This document shows positions 36,641 through 47,670 of a DNA stretch of 64,000 nt, piece after piece (within the stretch, counting starts at the first letter, position 1; each line of letters opens with the position of its first letter). The stretch is from Flaccisagitta enflata. Lineage: Eukaryota > Chaetognatha > Sagittoidea > Aphragmophora. The stretch is taken from positions 7,192,001 to 7,256,000 of the forward strand of contig OZ231127.1 in assembly GCA_965153355.1 (NCBI GenBank), in the 5' to 3' direction. Made by a program: the position numbers and the translations under genes. A model generated the notes under the pieces. The model worked only from the letters and a program-made list of their open reading frames with translations. It made no database searches and had not been told where the DNA came from.

Positions 36641-36826
36641 GATTTTATTTCTCTTAATTTAATTTATCATTTTACATTTTTTGCTGTTTCAGACCATCTT
36701 TTGAAGAGCTTACTAGCGAAACGCGTTAGATGTTCTACATTTTCTCATATCATGACATAAAAAGTTCGTTACATGCATCACTTGTTCAATTAAACCTACT
36801 CAACATCGAAAATTGACTTCTTTTTT

Positions 36827-36828
<2 letters not shown>

Positions 36829-36910
<82 letters not shown>
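36829..36910. repeat. (AT)n microsatellite
   Basis: About 41 AT units. The following TGGGTGTTCGAAAAAAAACT resembles one end of an IS630/mariner-like element, but I find no partner end. Confidence 0.95.
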
Positions 36911-36913
<3 letters not shown>

Positions 36914-37220
36914 GTGTTCGAAAAAAAACTGTAGCGGTAATCCGCACAGCTAAAAATGCAAGGCCTCTCTTCTTTTATGTCCCGTGACCATAAACTAAGT
37001 TTTTATCAAACAGTTTACAGTAAGGATACAGGGGCATTTCTGACCCGAAGTCCGGAGAGCAAGCGTTTTGTTCTTGGTGCTATGAAAAATGCTGTTTATT
37101 TTGATTGACGCAGATTCTATCTATGATTTTATCAAAAAATTTTACCAGGTTGTCTAGTATATATTCATATGTACATAAGTATACTCATTATTCATCTACG
37201 TCTTTTCCAAGCCTGCGGAC

Positions 37221-37836
37221 AACAAGACCAGTAAGTAGTCGCTTGCGAGCGGAAGTAAGAAGGAGCGGTCCATAGTCATTTTGCCCAAAAAATTAGGCCA
37301 CTTAGAACTCAAAAATCAACTTTTAACCCATAAGCAGATAAAACTTCGGCTCAAGAGCTATCTAGTGGTGAAAACCGCATGTCAATATCTCACTTCGTTA
37401 AGATTTGACAGCCGTTTAAATGTAAGAGGGTATGGATGAAAAAATGTCATCATGATCATGACAGTCATCCAGTTAGAGACTGGAGCGAAGTAGATAGCGA
37501 CGGGATAAATCGATTTTTGCAAGTTTCTACCTTCAAAAGTATTACAACTGCAAACATTTATCACTTATACGAGGTTTTTTTCCAAAAAACTCATCTTTTA
37601 CTCCCTCTAATGTGGATGGGCAGGGGCTGTATTGTGGGAGGGCATTGGGCAGGGGCATTAAGGCTCATAAAAAATATTTGATCCAAACTCGCGCCATCCC
37701 AAATTTCGCGTTGGCTACCTAGGTAGGTAGGTAGGTAGGATTGGTAGCTAGAATGTACCTACTTACCTACATACCTGACAACCGACCTACCTTGAGACAC
37801 ATCCTCCTATAGAGACGCTTAGCAAGCGACTAAAAA
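37221..37836 (+). mobile_element. Hx element, subfamily E, with long insert
   Basis: AACAAGACCAGTAAGTAGTC start with GTCGCTTGC (37238-37246). The end is AGAGACGCTTA then GCAAGCGAC (37822-37830) and TAAAAA. The 9-mers are exact reverse complements and differ from those of other subfamilies. Between them lie about 370 bp of unrelated DNA, GATGGGCAGGGGCTGTATTG, GGGCAGGGGCATTAAGG and a GGTA/CCTAC core. Confidence 0.75.
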
Positions 37837-37964
37837 GGAAATTGTATGTTGCTTCAGCCCATTTAGGTCGGATCCTATAAAAGGAAACTGTACCTTATCT
37901 TCTCTTGAACAGAAGGAAAATGAACCTTAACTTTTCCCCCTTCGGAAGTGAATTGGGGTGTGAT

Positions 37965-38690
37965 GACAAGAGAGCCAAGTTGCGTGTTGTTGCTTTCGAG
38001 TTTCTCATGTTGTTTGTTGCCAAATTAGGTGATGCTTTCGCATTTCTCATGTTAGTGGCTACCATATCAGGTGTTGCTTTCACGTTTCCTATGTTGTTGG
38101 TTGCCAAATCAGGTGTTGCTTATGCGTTTCTTATGTTGTTGGTTGCCAAATTAAGTGTCGCTTACGCGTTTATTATGTTGTTGGTTGCCAAATTAGGTGG
38201 CTCTTGCGTTTCTCCGATTGTAGCTTGCCAAATTAATGATGCTTTCGCGTTCCTCTGATGCTGTTTGTTGCTTAATTAGGTAATGCTGTCGCGTTTCTCT
38301 GATTGTTGGTTGCCAAGTTTATGGTTGTTATTGTCTTTCTCTCTGGTTGTTGGTGACCAAGTTAATTGTTGTTTTCGTATTCCCCCCATGTTGTTGGTTG
38401 CCAAATAAAGCGTTGCTTTTGCGTTTTTCTCATGTTGGTAGCAAAATTCAGTGATGCTTTCTGGTTGTTCCATGTTAGTGGTTGGCAAGTTGAATGCTGT
38501 CTTGTTGCTTCTCGTGTTATTGGTTGCCGAATTGAGAGTTGTTTTCGTGTTTTTCTCCTGTTGTTGGTGGCCAAGTTTAGTGTTGCTTTCTGGTTGTTTC
38601 ATGTTATTGGTTGGCAAGTTAAGTGCTGCCTCGTAGCATCTCGTGTTGTTGGTTGGCAAGTTAAGTGTTGTTGGTGGCGCGATGTTTATC
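37965..38690. repeat. 42-bp tandem array, about 17 copies
   Basis: Clean starts (ATGTTGTTTGTTGCC) fall at 38007, 38049 and 38091. Unit words are TTGGTTGCCAAATTAGGTG and GTTGCTTTCGCGTTTCTCAT. The period is 14 codons. A plus-strand frame (37905-38258) therefore reads a repeating hydrophobic LMLLVAKLGVAYAF peptide, and the minus strand an Asn-rich LATNNMRNSKAT-like repeat. Later copies carry indels that shift frame. I treat this as a minisatellite, not a gene. Confidence 0.92.
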
Positions 38691-38779
38691 AAGTTAATGT
38701 TTGGGCGTCAATGAAAAGTTGTTGAAAAGAAGCACCAAAAAACTCCTGAAAACGTCTTGAAAATGGAAAAGGGCGAGAA

Positions 38780-38878
38780 TGAAGGAGAAATTGGGGAATA
38801 GAAGAAGAATAAGAAGAAGATGAAGAAGAAGAAGAAGAAGAAGAAGAAGAAGAAGAAGAAAGAAGAAGAGAAGGGATG
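38780..38878. repeat. (GAA)n repeat
   Basis: About 25 GAA triplets with a few interruptions. Confidence 0.92.
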
Positions 38879-38964
38879 GATGAAGGGAAGAAACAAGTCA
38901 TCCAAAGTTACCTAGTGTATGATACCCGATGCCTGCTTGGGTGATCAGCCTAGAGTGGTGAGCA

Positions 38965-39451
38965 GGGCAGCGGCTCAGAGCCGATGTCCTGTAGGACACA
39001 GGGGTAGTTTCTTCACCGTCCTGGGTAGGCATATCAGGCATGGGGCAATTCCATGATATTCAATGGCATATTTCTACAATTTCATGTCAATTTTTACATG
39101 GTATTCAATGAAAATTTAATTTTTTGTCAATTTTCCATGTTATCGAAGTACATTTTGTTTTTTTTCATTTTTATGGCATTTCATATTATTAGATGAGAAT
39201 AATAAATTCTTCTATTTTTGTGGAGATTTTCCATGTTATTCAATGGGAAATTTACTAGTTGTCATTTTCCCATCTTATTCAATGGAGAGTTTGCATTTTG
39301 TCATTTTCCCATGTTATTCTATGGCAATTTGAATGAAAGCTTTGGGGGGGCGTGCGGACCGACCAACGGACGGGGAGCGGGCGGACAGGTGCATCAAGAA
39401 ATTCACCCCTGTGTCCTACAGGACAGCCAGCCACTGAACCTTTGCCCTAAA
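38965..39451. mobile_element. Px element with CCATGTTATTCAATGG core
   Basis: Left arm GGGCAGCGGCTCAGAGCC, GATGTCCTGTAGGACACAGG and right arm CACCCCTGTGTCCTACAGGA are inverted. The core is a degenerate 50-60-bp repeat of CATTTTCCATGTTATTCAAT type (39045-39330), unlike the cores of other Px copies. GGACGG units lie next to the right arm. Confidence 0.72.
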
Positions 39452-39470
39452 AAGGAAGGAAAAAAAAATA

Positions 39471-40093
39471 AACAAGTCATCAAGGATCCTTACATAGTCA
39501 ACAGTACCGTTACCCTGCCTTTTGAGTGTTTAGGTGAAGAATCGAGGTGAAAGCAGGGCAGCGGCCCCAAAAGACCGATGTCCTGTAGAACACAGGGGTC
39601 AATTTCCATACGTCCTGGGAAGAGGTGAAGGGCTCTGAAAAGATTCGACCATATCCCAGAGGTTTGATTCCGGCCAACAAGGCTGAATTCAGCCCACTGA
39701 AGGCTGATTATGACCAGATGAGAGCTGATTTCAGGTCCGAAAGAATTAATTTCAAGCCTGAAAGAGGCAATTTCAGGTCTAAGACTTTGGTCAAAGATGG
39801 CTGGTTTCATGCCTGGGAATGCTGGTTTCATGCCTGGGTCCCAGGCTGGGAGGCGAGATTATGGGCTTAAGAGGCCTGATTATGGGCCTGAGAGGACTGA
39901 TTTGGGGCGCACAAGGGCGGATTTGGGGCCTGAGAGGGCTGATTTTAAGCTCTAGAGACCAGATGTCAGGCCCCAGTAAGCCGGATGAGGGCCTCAGGCC
40001 TCTGAAGGGGGCGGACGGAAGGACAGACGGACGGACAGATGGGTAAAATTCACCCCTGTGTGCTAGGACATGTCGGCGCTAGGGCCGCTGCCA
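39471..40093. mobile_element. Px element, complete
   Basis: Outer left ACAAGTCATCAAGGATCC, AACAGTACCGTTACCCTGC. Left arm GGGCAGCGGCCCCAAAAG, GATGTCCTGTAGAACACAGG (39558-39600). Core of 19-22-bp repeats (GGCTGATTTCAGGTCTGAGA types). GGACGGACAGA run and right arm CACCCCTGTGTGCTAGGACA, GGGCCGCTGCC. It lies 20 bp downstream of another Px copy. Confidence 0.75.
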
Positions 40094-40094
40094 A

Positions 40095-40258
40095 GGAAAT
40101 AGAAAAGAAGAAAAGAAGATGAAGAAGAAGAAGAAGAGAAGAAAATACAAAAGAAGAAGATATTAAAAGAAGGAAGAAGGAAGAAGAAAAGCAAAATAAT
40201 AAGAAAAAGAAGGAAAAAAGAAAAAGACCAAATAAAGGAGAAGAAATACGAAAAGAAG
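40095..40258. repeat. GAA/AAG-rich low complexity
   Basis: Purine-rich degenerate GAAGAA sequence between a Px and a Pg element. Confidence 0.8.
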
Positions 40259-40261
40259 ATA

Positions 40262-41125
40262 CAGTTAAGCTTTACTAGAAGGCATCTCAAGGGACCGGTT
40301 TGTTTTATGCCTTCTAGGCGGGGTGCCTTATAGCAGAGCATGTATATTTCTGCACCATACTGAATACATAAAGCTTCACTTATTCTATCTATTGGTTTGA
40401 TACACGATCAAATAGGCTTTGATGGATGCTTGGAAAATCAGAATAAGGTCTGAGGATTGGTCAGAGAACAAAAGATAATGGCCTTTATCATACCACAGAG
40501 TTTCGTTGTGATGTCACTTTCATTTTGAAACTAGCATGGCAGCGATCATTTTTAGACCTGTTACTCTAAAGGCATAAATTGGTTGAAAATGTCATATACA
40601 CACCAAAATGGCATCATCGATCTTTTGTTGGCATGGATTCATTGGCTCATCGACGTTTCACTTCTCTTCTTCATCATCTCTCTCATCTCCCTCCTCTCCC
40701 TCCTCTCCACTCTTTTGCAATTGGTCTCCCCTGTTTGTTTCACTTCCTCTTCATCTTAATTATCAGGGCTCCTCTTCATCATCGGTATTCCTCTTCATCG
40801 TCACCAGTATTCCTCTTCATTGTCATCGGTATTCCTCTTCATCATCGGTATTTCTTTTCCAGCTTTTTCCTTCTCTTCCACCCTCTGTTTATTCACCTCC
40901 TCATCCTAAAAGACATTTTGCTCGTCAGATGCCTTCAAGGCGAGCTAAGTATTCACCAAACATCCCATTTTTTTTGCAATATAGTGAAATTTGCCTAATA
41001 AGCGAGTGCCTTATATGCGGGGCTTATCAACAAAGGAATGAAGAGAGAAAAGTTGGGACTTTCCAAATCATGCCTTGAAGCGAGAGATGCCTTATTAGCG
41101 GGTGCCCTCTAGTGAAGCTTAACTG
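40262..41125. mobile_element. Long Pg-like element, 864 bp, TA-flanked
   Basis: Ends CAGTTAAGCTTTACTAGAAG and the inverse of CAGTTAAGCTTCACTAGAGG; TA at 40260-40261 and 41126-41127. GCCTT..GCGGGG words recur inverted inside each end (40300-40340; 41000-41105). The middle (40660-40910) has a 24-27-bp repeat around CTCTTCATCATCGGTATTC. No transposase domain is recognisable. Confidence 0.78.
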
Positions 41126-41230
41126 TAATGGAAAAGAAAAGGAAAATGAAGAAAACAACGGAGGAGATGAAGAAGTGGGGAGACAAGAAGAGGGGGGAGA
41201 TTTAGACATAGCAAATGTGAAATAACAAGT

Positions 41231-41475
41231 GATGCGGGGTCACAATATCGTTGTGGACGGCTGGGCAGGGGCAGCCAACCCCCATCCACACCAAATGCCC
41301 CACCCAACCGCCCTTCCAAGACAGACACATACGCAAAAAGCCTCCTAAATGCTAGTTTTCCTACTTTACAACTTGTGCTCACCAACGGACCGACGGACCA
41401 ACGGACGGACAGACGGATGGACGGATGGACGGACGGATAAACCTTTTATAGAGTTGCGTGTCCGCAACTGAAAAG
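41231..41475 (+). mobile_element. Hx element, subfamily C
   Basis: ACAAGTGATGCGGGGTCACA, GTTGTGGACGG and GGGCAGGGGCAGCC mark the 5' block. The core is GGACCGACGGACC / GGACGGAT. The end is TATAGAGTTGCGTGTCCGCA then ACTGAAAAG. The 5' word GTTGTGGAC matches the hairpin arm complement GTTGCGGAC at 8 of 9 positions. Confidence 0.75.
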
Positions 41476-41489
41476 AAAGAAAAAAAGAA

Positions 41490-41665
41490 AAAGAAAAAGC
41501 AAAGGAAAAAAGAAGAAGCGGACGGAGATGAAGATGAAGTCAAAGAAGAAGAAGAAGAAGAAGAAGAAGAAGAAGGAGAAGAAGAAGAAGAAGAAGAATA
41601 AAAAGGAGAAGAAGAAGAAGAAGAAGAAGAAGAAGAAGAAGAAGAAGAAGAAGAAGAAGAAAAGA
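41490..41665. repeat. (GAA)n repeat
   Basis: About 45 GAA-like triplets with GAG and AAT interruptions. Confidence 0.93.
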
Positions 41666-41943
41666 GGTAGTCTGTAAAAGATAATTTCGTGGTATGATGT
41701 GTGTGTTTCAGCAACCGTAAAGAAATAAGGGAAAACTCGGCCAACCCTATGTTATGTCGTTTGCAGGTGGGGAGGGGCTGGGATGAATGCGATTAACCAA
41801 GTAATTGGGCAGGATTTGCGATGGAAAAAAACAAGCCACAAACACCGAGAAAACCCTTTTATTGACAAACCATCCGATTATCCGACCTGGCGACTAATAG
41901 CAGTAATGCAAAAGATACTCGAAAACGCAAAAAAAGCAAACGG

Positions 41944-41987
41944 CGACCGACCGACCGACCGACCAACATAGCGGGTTGTAGAGTCCA
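41944..41987 (+). mobile_element. Hx core and 3' fragment
   Basis: (CGAC)n core and AGCGGGTTGTAGAGTC, cut before the hairpin. Confidence 0.6.
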
Positions 41988-42500
41988 GACTATAAACAAA
42001 AAACACAAACGTAAATGTAAATGTAAATGTAAATGTAAATGAACTCTTTAACGAAATGCATTTTGCTTCCTACAAACCCCCCCCCCCAAAAAAAAAAGAA
42101 AAAGATTGTATCATCAACCTGTGAATATCGATTATTGATCATTGGATTTACGATCAGATACACAATCCGCTTGTCGCTCGCCACTTCACCAAAAGCTTTA
42201 TGTAATAGCTTGATGACAGTTGGCCATTACCAGTCTCTAGAAACTAATCAATAGCAATTGTTCAAAGATTGTTCAAAGATATCTGTTCCACAATGTAAAT
42301 GTGTAACATGCCAAAGCCCTGTGCATTTATAAACAGCCTTACCTTTGTCGCTCTTCCAACTCAAGTTTATCAATGATGTTGCTTTGTGTCACCCTCTTTG
42401 ACGCATTTACCTGATTCTGTCTCAGTGTCTCAGTGTCTCAGTCTCTCTGCTAACAACAACTAAATAACATAACAATAATAACAATATATTTTCTTTGTTT
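41988..42500. other. No gene; short (AAATGT)n run
   Basis: (AAATGT)n at about 42009-42040, a C-run/A-run junction near 42077-42100, and otherwise unremarkable sequence. Confidence 0.55.
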
Positions 42501-42505
42501 TTAAC

Positions 42506-42526
42506 ATATATATATATATATATATA

Positions 42527-42594
<68 letters not shown>

Positions 42595-42610
42595 ACCCTT
42601 GGGACATAAG

Positions 42611-42656
<46 letters not shown>
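42506..42656. repeat. (AT)n and (CA)n microsatellites
   Basis: An AT tract to about 42594, 17 bp of unique sequence, then about 22 CA units (42612-42656). Confidence 0.96.
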
Positions 42657-42657
<1 letters not shown>

Positions 42658-42899
42658 TCTTACTTCTCTGAAACGGAGAACTGAACCTTTAACAAGTCAT
42701 GCCTGAAAACTTCGACATAACGCTCTGATAGTCAACCCTAATCTCAATACATCTTCAACTCAGTCCCTCTTGTGTTGAAGACCAAAGACTAACTCAAGGA
42801 TACTTTGAGGCTGCAAATTGACAGAAACTTGCCATGAGAAATTGAAAAAAAGATAAAAGAAATAGGACCATGCATGGGACGAAAGGAAAGAAGGTGAAG

Positions 42900-43430
42900 C
42901 CAGAAGAAGGAGGAAAGAGAGGTGGAGGATCAGAAAGGAAGAAGAAGAAGATGAAGATGAGGAAAAGATGAAGATAAGAAGGATAAGAAGAAAGGAAAAT
43001 GAAGAAAGAAGAAGAAGAAGGTAAAAGAAGAAGAAGAAGAAGGATAAGATGAAGATGAAGATGGGATGATGAAGAAGAAAGAAGTAAGCAGAGAAGAAGG
43101 AAGGAAGAAGAAGAAGAAGAAGAAAGATGGGGACCGTACACGAGAAAAAAGAAAAGGAAAGATGTAAGGAAGCAGAAAGAAAATTGGAGATGACAAGAAA
43201 AACCAGAAAACCAAAACCAAAAAACAAAAACAAAACCAAAACCAAAACCAAAAACAAAAAACAAAACAAAAACAAAAAACAAAAACAAAAACAAACAAAA
43301 AATAAAAAACAAAAACAAAAACAAAAACAAAAACCAAAAACCCAAAAAGGCCAAAAAGCCAGAAAGCCAAAAAGCCAAAAACCAAAAACCAAAAGCCATA
43401 AACCAAAAACAAAAAAGACAAAAACAAACG
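42900..43430. repeat. Purine-rich GAA block then (AAAAC)n-like block
   Basis: GAAGAAG/GATGAAG repeats to about 43130, then AAAACC/AAAAAC repeats at 43195-43430. Long Phe/Leu-rich minus-strand frames here are artefacts. Confidence 0.9.
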
Positions 43431-43448
43431 AGCAAGAAGCAGGAAGCA

Positions 43449-43547
43449 GGAGTTTAAGTAAGCAGAAAATAAAGAAGTAACGGAAGTAGCAAAAATGTGG
43501 ATGCAAGATTATTACAATCACTACATCAACAACAACAACAACAACAA

Positions 43548-43618
<71 letters not shown>

Positions 43619-43627
43619 TCAACAAAG

Positions 43628-43667
<40 letters not shown>

Positions 43668-43896
43668 GCAACAACAACAAAACCAACAATAATGAAGCGA
43701 GGGCTAAGGCCAAAAGCCAAAAAAAAAAAGCCAAAAAGCCAAAACCAAAAACCAAAAACAAAACCAAAACCAAAACCAAAAACAAAAAAAACAAAACAAA
43801 CAGGCAAGCAAAAACCAGGAGTTTAAGTAAGCAGAAAATAAAGAAGTAACGGAAGTAGCAAAAATGTGGATGCAAGATTATTACAATCACTACATC

Positions 43897-43985
<89 letters not shown>
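43449..43985. repeat. Two (AAC)n tracts in a 369-bp direct duplication
   Basis: About 100 bp containing AGTTTAAGTAAGCAGAAAAT and AAAAATGTGGATGCAAGATT occur at 43451 and again at 43820 with no difference that I can see, each followed by (CAA)n. The first AAC tract has CAG and ATC interruptions. The duplication is young or an assembly duplication. Confidence 0.93.
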
Positions 43986-44376
43986 CGGTAGATTGAAAGA
44001 CAATTCATTTGCAATTCAATGATGATAAAAAAACCCTCAGTAATTGACATTTATGCGAAGGAGACAACCCATAACTATCAGGACAACAGCAATCCAATTT
44101 AAACTACTGTCAATAACATGATAAACAGAAGGACCGACTTCCATACCCGTAAATAATGAAAACGGACACAGAAATAAAAAACTTGCGTCGTGGGATTACA
44201 GAGAGAGAGAGAGAGAGAGACAGACAAACACACATCAAAACAAACAAATAGGCAAAGAGACAAATATACAAAGAGATACTAACAGACAGGCGGTCATACG
44301 GACAGACAGACCAACAGTCAGAAACATGGAAGACAGAAAAACACAGAGACAAATAGAACATAAATAGATGATGTCT

Positions 44377-44948
44377 CAAAAGCGTTGGATGGTCAGCGGT
44401 AGCCGTGCCCTGCCTAAATAGGTTGTGATTGAAGTTGTGATTGAAGCAGCAGCCCCGAAGGAGCCAATGACCTATGCTTTCACAAATGAGGAAATTTCTC
44501 CTTCTCCTTCTAGTGGTTGGGAATTGGGCCTTTGGGCTGAGATTTAGGCCTCAGGCCAGGGGTTTTGGGCCTTAGGGCTGGGATTTTGGCCTCGGGGCTG
44601 GATTTTGTTCTTAAGGCTAAGATTTTGCCCTTGAGGCTAGGATTTGGGCCTCAGGCCTGGATTTTGTGCTTAGGGCTGAGATTCAGGTTTTAAGGCTGGG
44701 ATTTGGGCTTTGAAGCTGGGATATGGGCCTGGAATATGGATCAGTTATTTGGGCAGAATTGGCATAATGTAGCTAAATTTGCCAGTATGTGGCAGAATTT
44801 GGCAGAATTTGGGTCTCAAGGCTTCGGGGGGGATGGACAGATGGGTGGACAGACGGATGGATTTATGAAAGAATGGAAAAGGAGGAGAAATTTCCCCAAA
44901 TGTGAAAGCATAGGTCATCTGCTCCTTCCAGGCCGCTGCCCAAAAGGA
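44377..44948. mobile_element. Px element, CTATGCTTTCACA arm type, complete
   Basis: Outer left AAAAGCGTTGGATGGTCAGC. Left arm GCAGCCCCGAAGGAGCC, AATGACCTATGCTTTCACAA, GAGGAAATTTCTCC. Right arm GGAGAAATTTCCCCAAATGT, GAAAGCATAGGTCATCTGCT, GGCCGCTGCCC. Core of degenerate GGCTGGGATTTGGGCCT repeats plus ATGGACAGA units. Confidence 0.77.
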
Positions 44949-45015
44949 AAGACAGACAGACAGACACACGGACACACGGACTAACAGAAAGCCAGCCAGC
45001 CAGCCAGCCAGACAA

Positions 45016-45052
<37 letters not shown>
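44949..45052. repeat. (GACA)n and (GCCA)n run
   Basis: GACA units flank a GCCAGCCAGCCA run (44992-45010). Confidence 0.88.
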
Positions 45053-45237
45053 GACATCGGCGGTGTTAATACCAACATCTAGGCGTAATTGTATGATGAG
45101 ATCTTACGGGATGAGGAACCAGAGGAGGAGGAGGAGGAAGAGAAGGAGGATCATAAGGAAGCCATTGAGGAGAAAAAGAAAGAAAACAGTTGAAGCACTA
45201 TGAGCGGTTGTAGAGGGGGATGTGAGAAGAGGAGGAA

Positions 45238-45345
45238 TAGTCGCAAAAGCGTTAGATGGTCAGCGGCACCCGTGCCCTGCCTAAATAGGTTGTGATTGAA
45301 GTTGAGGGAGGGAGCCTGGCAGTGGCACCAAAGGCACCCTCTTCG
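45238..45345. mobile_element. Px outer left end, truncated
   Basis: TAGTCGCAAAAGCGTTAGAT, GGTCAGCGGCACCCGTGCCC and CTAAATAGGTTGTGATTGAA match 44377-44445 closely. The arm is degraded (GGCAGTGGCACCAAAGGCAC). Confidence 0.68.
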
Positions 45346-45690
45346 CATTCGTATGATTTTAGGTAATTGAATTGTTTATGGCTAAAAGGTATTATTATTT
45401 TTTACACAAAAATGAGTAAGGTTGAATCATATTACAACCCTTTACATTATTACAGAGTTAGAAGATCAGGTGAGAGACAGGACATGAGCCACAGGGCATC
45501 AAAAGCATCAAATGCATCAAATGCAGTTAAAATACTTCTGCAAAAATGGCAACAAAATGCTTCCACTTTTACCTCTTATTTGCTGATGAAATTTTGGGAA
45601 GTATGATGATTCACATAAGGACCAACACTTAAAATAAATATTTAATTAATAGTAGAGCTTAAAAAAGATGCAAAAAATATTTTCTATAAA

Positions 45691-45893
45691 TTTTTAGTCG
45701 CGTGCACTCGACTATAATCCACTATGTCTGTCGCTCTGTCTGTCAGTTGGTCAGTCAGTCCACGTTAGCTTTTTTGGCGTTACGGGCGGCTTTTGTGTTA
45801 CTGCTCCTGCCCAAATGCTTGGGTAAGCTTTTCTCATCACCGCCCCTGCCCACCCGCACGCGACTTTAGAAGCCATGTACCCAGCCTTGTTTT
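45691..45893 (-). mobile_element. Hx element, subfamily A, complete
   Basis: TTTTTAGTCGCGTGCACTCG begins the 3' hairpin in minus orientation, followed by GTCTGTC/GGTCAGTC core, CTGCTCCTGCCCAAATGC, CGCCCCTGCCCACCC, GCACGCGAC and GTACCCAGCCTTGTTTT. The 9-mers pair exactly. Confidence 0.83.
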
Positions 45894-46449
45894 CAATAAA
45901 AACAGCTGACAAACACTTCAGTTGACAAAGACTTCTGCTTTTGTGGCAACAGGGCCTGTTTACGATTCTATTACCTAGCCTGGAGAGGGTGAAGGGGCCG
46001 ATTACCTATGCTGTCACACATGGGGAAATTTCTACTTCTCCTCCTACTAGCTGTTTGGGCCTTTGCACTGAGTTCCGAGAGCATAGCATAACTGGACAAA
46101 AATATAAGCCAGCACCTGGGGATAACAGCTATTGGACAAAAGTGTCCCTTAGTATGTGTAGATCACATCTATATACGGTGTTGCCTGCGTCCTGATGAAT
46201 CTAGGTATCGTTTTTCTTGTCTAGTATAGTACCAAATAGAACGACAAAATCCTTTTTTTCCACATTTAAATTTGGGCGAAGTAGTTAACTTTAAGTGAAG
46301 AAAAGAGGCTTTGGATTAGCTAGGACGCAGGTAAAACCATGTATTTTCTTGCTCAGTATAAGCAACTGTACCAGTTTCTGCCTTTGGTATTAGTCAAAAG
46401 TACTGGCGTAAATTTTTTTGTCCTAAGGTTACCTGCGTACAGAACTTTG
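45894..46449. other. Px arm fragment and short inverted repeat
   Basis: 45981-46065 carries a Px-type arm (GGGGCCGATTACCTATGCTG, GGGGAAATTTCTAC). ACGCAGGTAA at 46325 faces TTACCTGCGT at 46430, a small hairpin of unknown status. No gene. Confidence 0.5.
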
Positions 46450-46915
46450 TGCTTTGGGGGAACCAAAAGGGGAATCAAAAGGGGAATCATAAAGGGAATT
46501 GAAAGGAGAATTAGAAGGAGAATCTAAAGAGGAATAGAAAGGGGAAACGAAAAGGGAATTGAAAGGGGAATCAAAATGGAAATTGAAAGGGGAGCTAAAA
46601 GGGGAATCAAAAGGGGAATCAAATGGGGAATTGAAATTGAAATTGAAAGGGGAATCAAAAGAGGAATCAAAAGGGAAATCAAAATGGGAATTAAAAAGAA
46701 AATCAAAACGGGAATTGAAAGAAGAATTGATAGGGGAATTGAAAGGGAAATTGAAACGGGGAAATAAGAGGGGAATCAAAAAACAAAAAACAAAAAACAA
46801 AAAACAAAAAACAAAAAACAAAAAACAAAAAACAAAAAACAAAAAACAAAAAACAAAAAAAAAAAAAACAAACAAAAAACAAAAAAACAAAAAAAACAAA
46901 AAAAAAAACAAAAAA
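46450..46915. repeat. GGGGAATYAAA minisatellite then (CAAAAAA)n
   Basis: About 30 units of 9-12 bp (AAAGGGGAATC, GGGAATTGAAA) to about 46775, then a 7-bp CAAAAAA array to about 46860 and A-rich sequence. Lys/Glu/Gly-rich frames here are repeat artefacts. Confidence 0.9.
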
Positions 46916-46982
46916 CACAAAACTAAAAACACAAAACTAAAAAATAGAAAAAAAATTTTAAAAAACGTGAAAAAAAAAAATA

Positions 46983-47213
46983 AACAAGGCCGGATACACG
47001 GCTACCGAAGTCGCGTGCGGGTGGGCAGGGGCCATATTTGAGGTCACCAGGTCATTTGGGCAGGAGCAGTGAGGTCAAAGAAATGAAATCATAAAAAAAA
47101 GTAAAGTGTAACCGACCAACCAACCGACCGACCGACCGACCGACCAACCGACCGACCGACCGACCGACCGACCGACAAAGCGGGTTGTAGAGTCGCGTGC
47201 ACGCGACTAAAAA
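46983..47213 (+). mobile_element. Hx element, subfamily A, best-preserved copy
   Basis: AACAAGGCCGGATACACGGC, then GTCGCGTGC (47010-47018), GGTGGGCAGGGGCCATATTT, GGGCAGGAGCAGTGAGGTCA, a (CGAC)n core of about 60 bp, AAAGCGGGTTGTAGA and palindrome GTCGCGTGCACGCGAC (right arm GCACGCGAC 47199-47207) plus TAAAAA. It is embedded in A-rich DNA and no target duplication can be read. Confidence 0.9.
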
Positions 47214-47668
47214 TGAAAAATGAAAAATGAAAAATGAAAAATGAAAAATGAAAAATGAAAAATGAAAAAAAGTAAAAGATAAATAAAGAATAAAAAATAA
47301 GAAATAAAGAATAAAGAATAAAGAATAAAAAAAAATAGAAAATAGAAAATAAAAAATAAAAAACAAAAAATAAAGAATAAAAATAAAAAAAGGTTAAGAA
47401 ATAAAGAATAAAAAATAAAGAATAAAGAAAATAAGAAAAAAAAAAGAATAAAAAAAATATATAAGAAATGAAAATAAAAAATAAAAAAAAGAAAAATAAA
47501 AAAAAAGAAAAAGAAATAGAAATGAAAAAAATGAAAAAAAAAGATAAAAAAAAGATAAAGAATTGAAAAATAAAAAATGAAAAAAAAAGAAATAAAAAAA
47601 CAAGAAATGAAAAAAAAATTAAAAAAAAACAAACAAAAAACAGAAGACGTAAAACAAAACAAAAAAAA
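47214..47668. repeat. (TGAAAAA)n then A-rich degenerate repeats
   Basis: Seven or more TGAAAAA units continue directly from the CTAAAAATG end of the Hx element, then AATAAAGA/AATAAAAA variants. It looks like expansion from the element's A-rich tail. Confidence 0.88.
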
Positions 47669-47670
47669 AA

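Noticed and set aside
36911-36935. Single transposon end (TGGGTGTTCGAAAAAAAACT)
   Set aside because: No matching inverted end or target duplication found nearby, so it is noted only under the AT tract.
42760-43890. 376-residue Phe/Leu/Val-rich minus-strand frame
   Set aside because: It spans GAA, AAAAC and AAC low-complexity blocks; the apparent hydrophobic protein follows from T-rich composition on that strand.
46559-47041. 160-residue Lys/Glu-rich frame
   Set aside because: Encoded by a 9-12-bp GGGGAATYAAA minisatellite and a CAAAAAA array; no conserved sequence.
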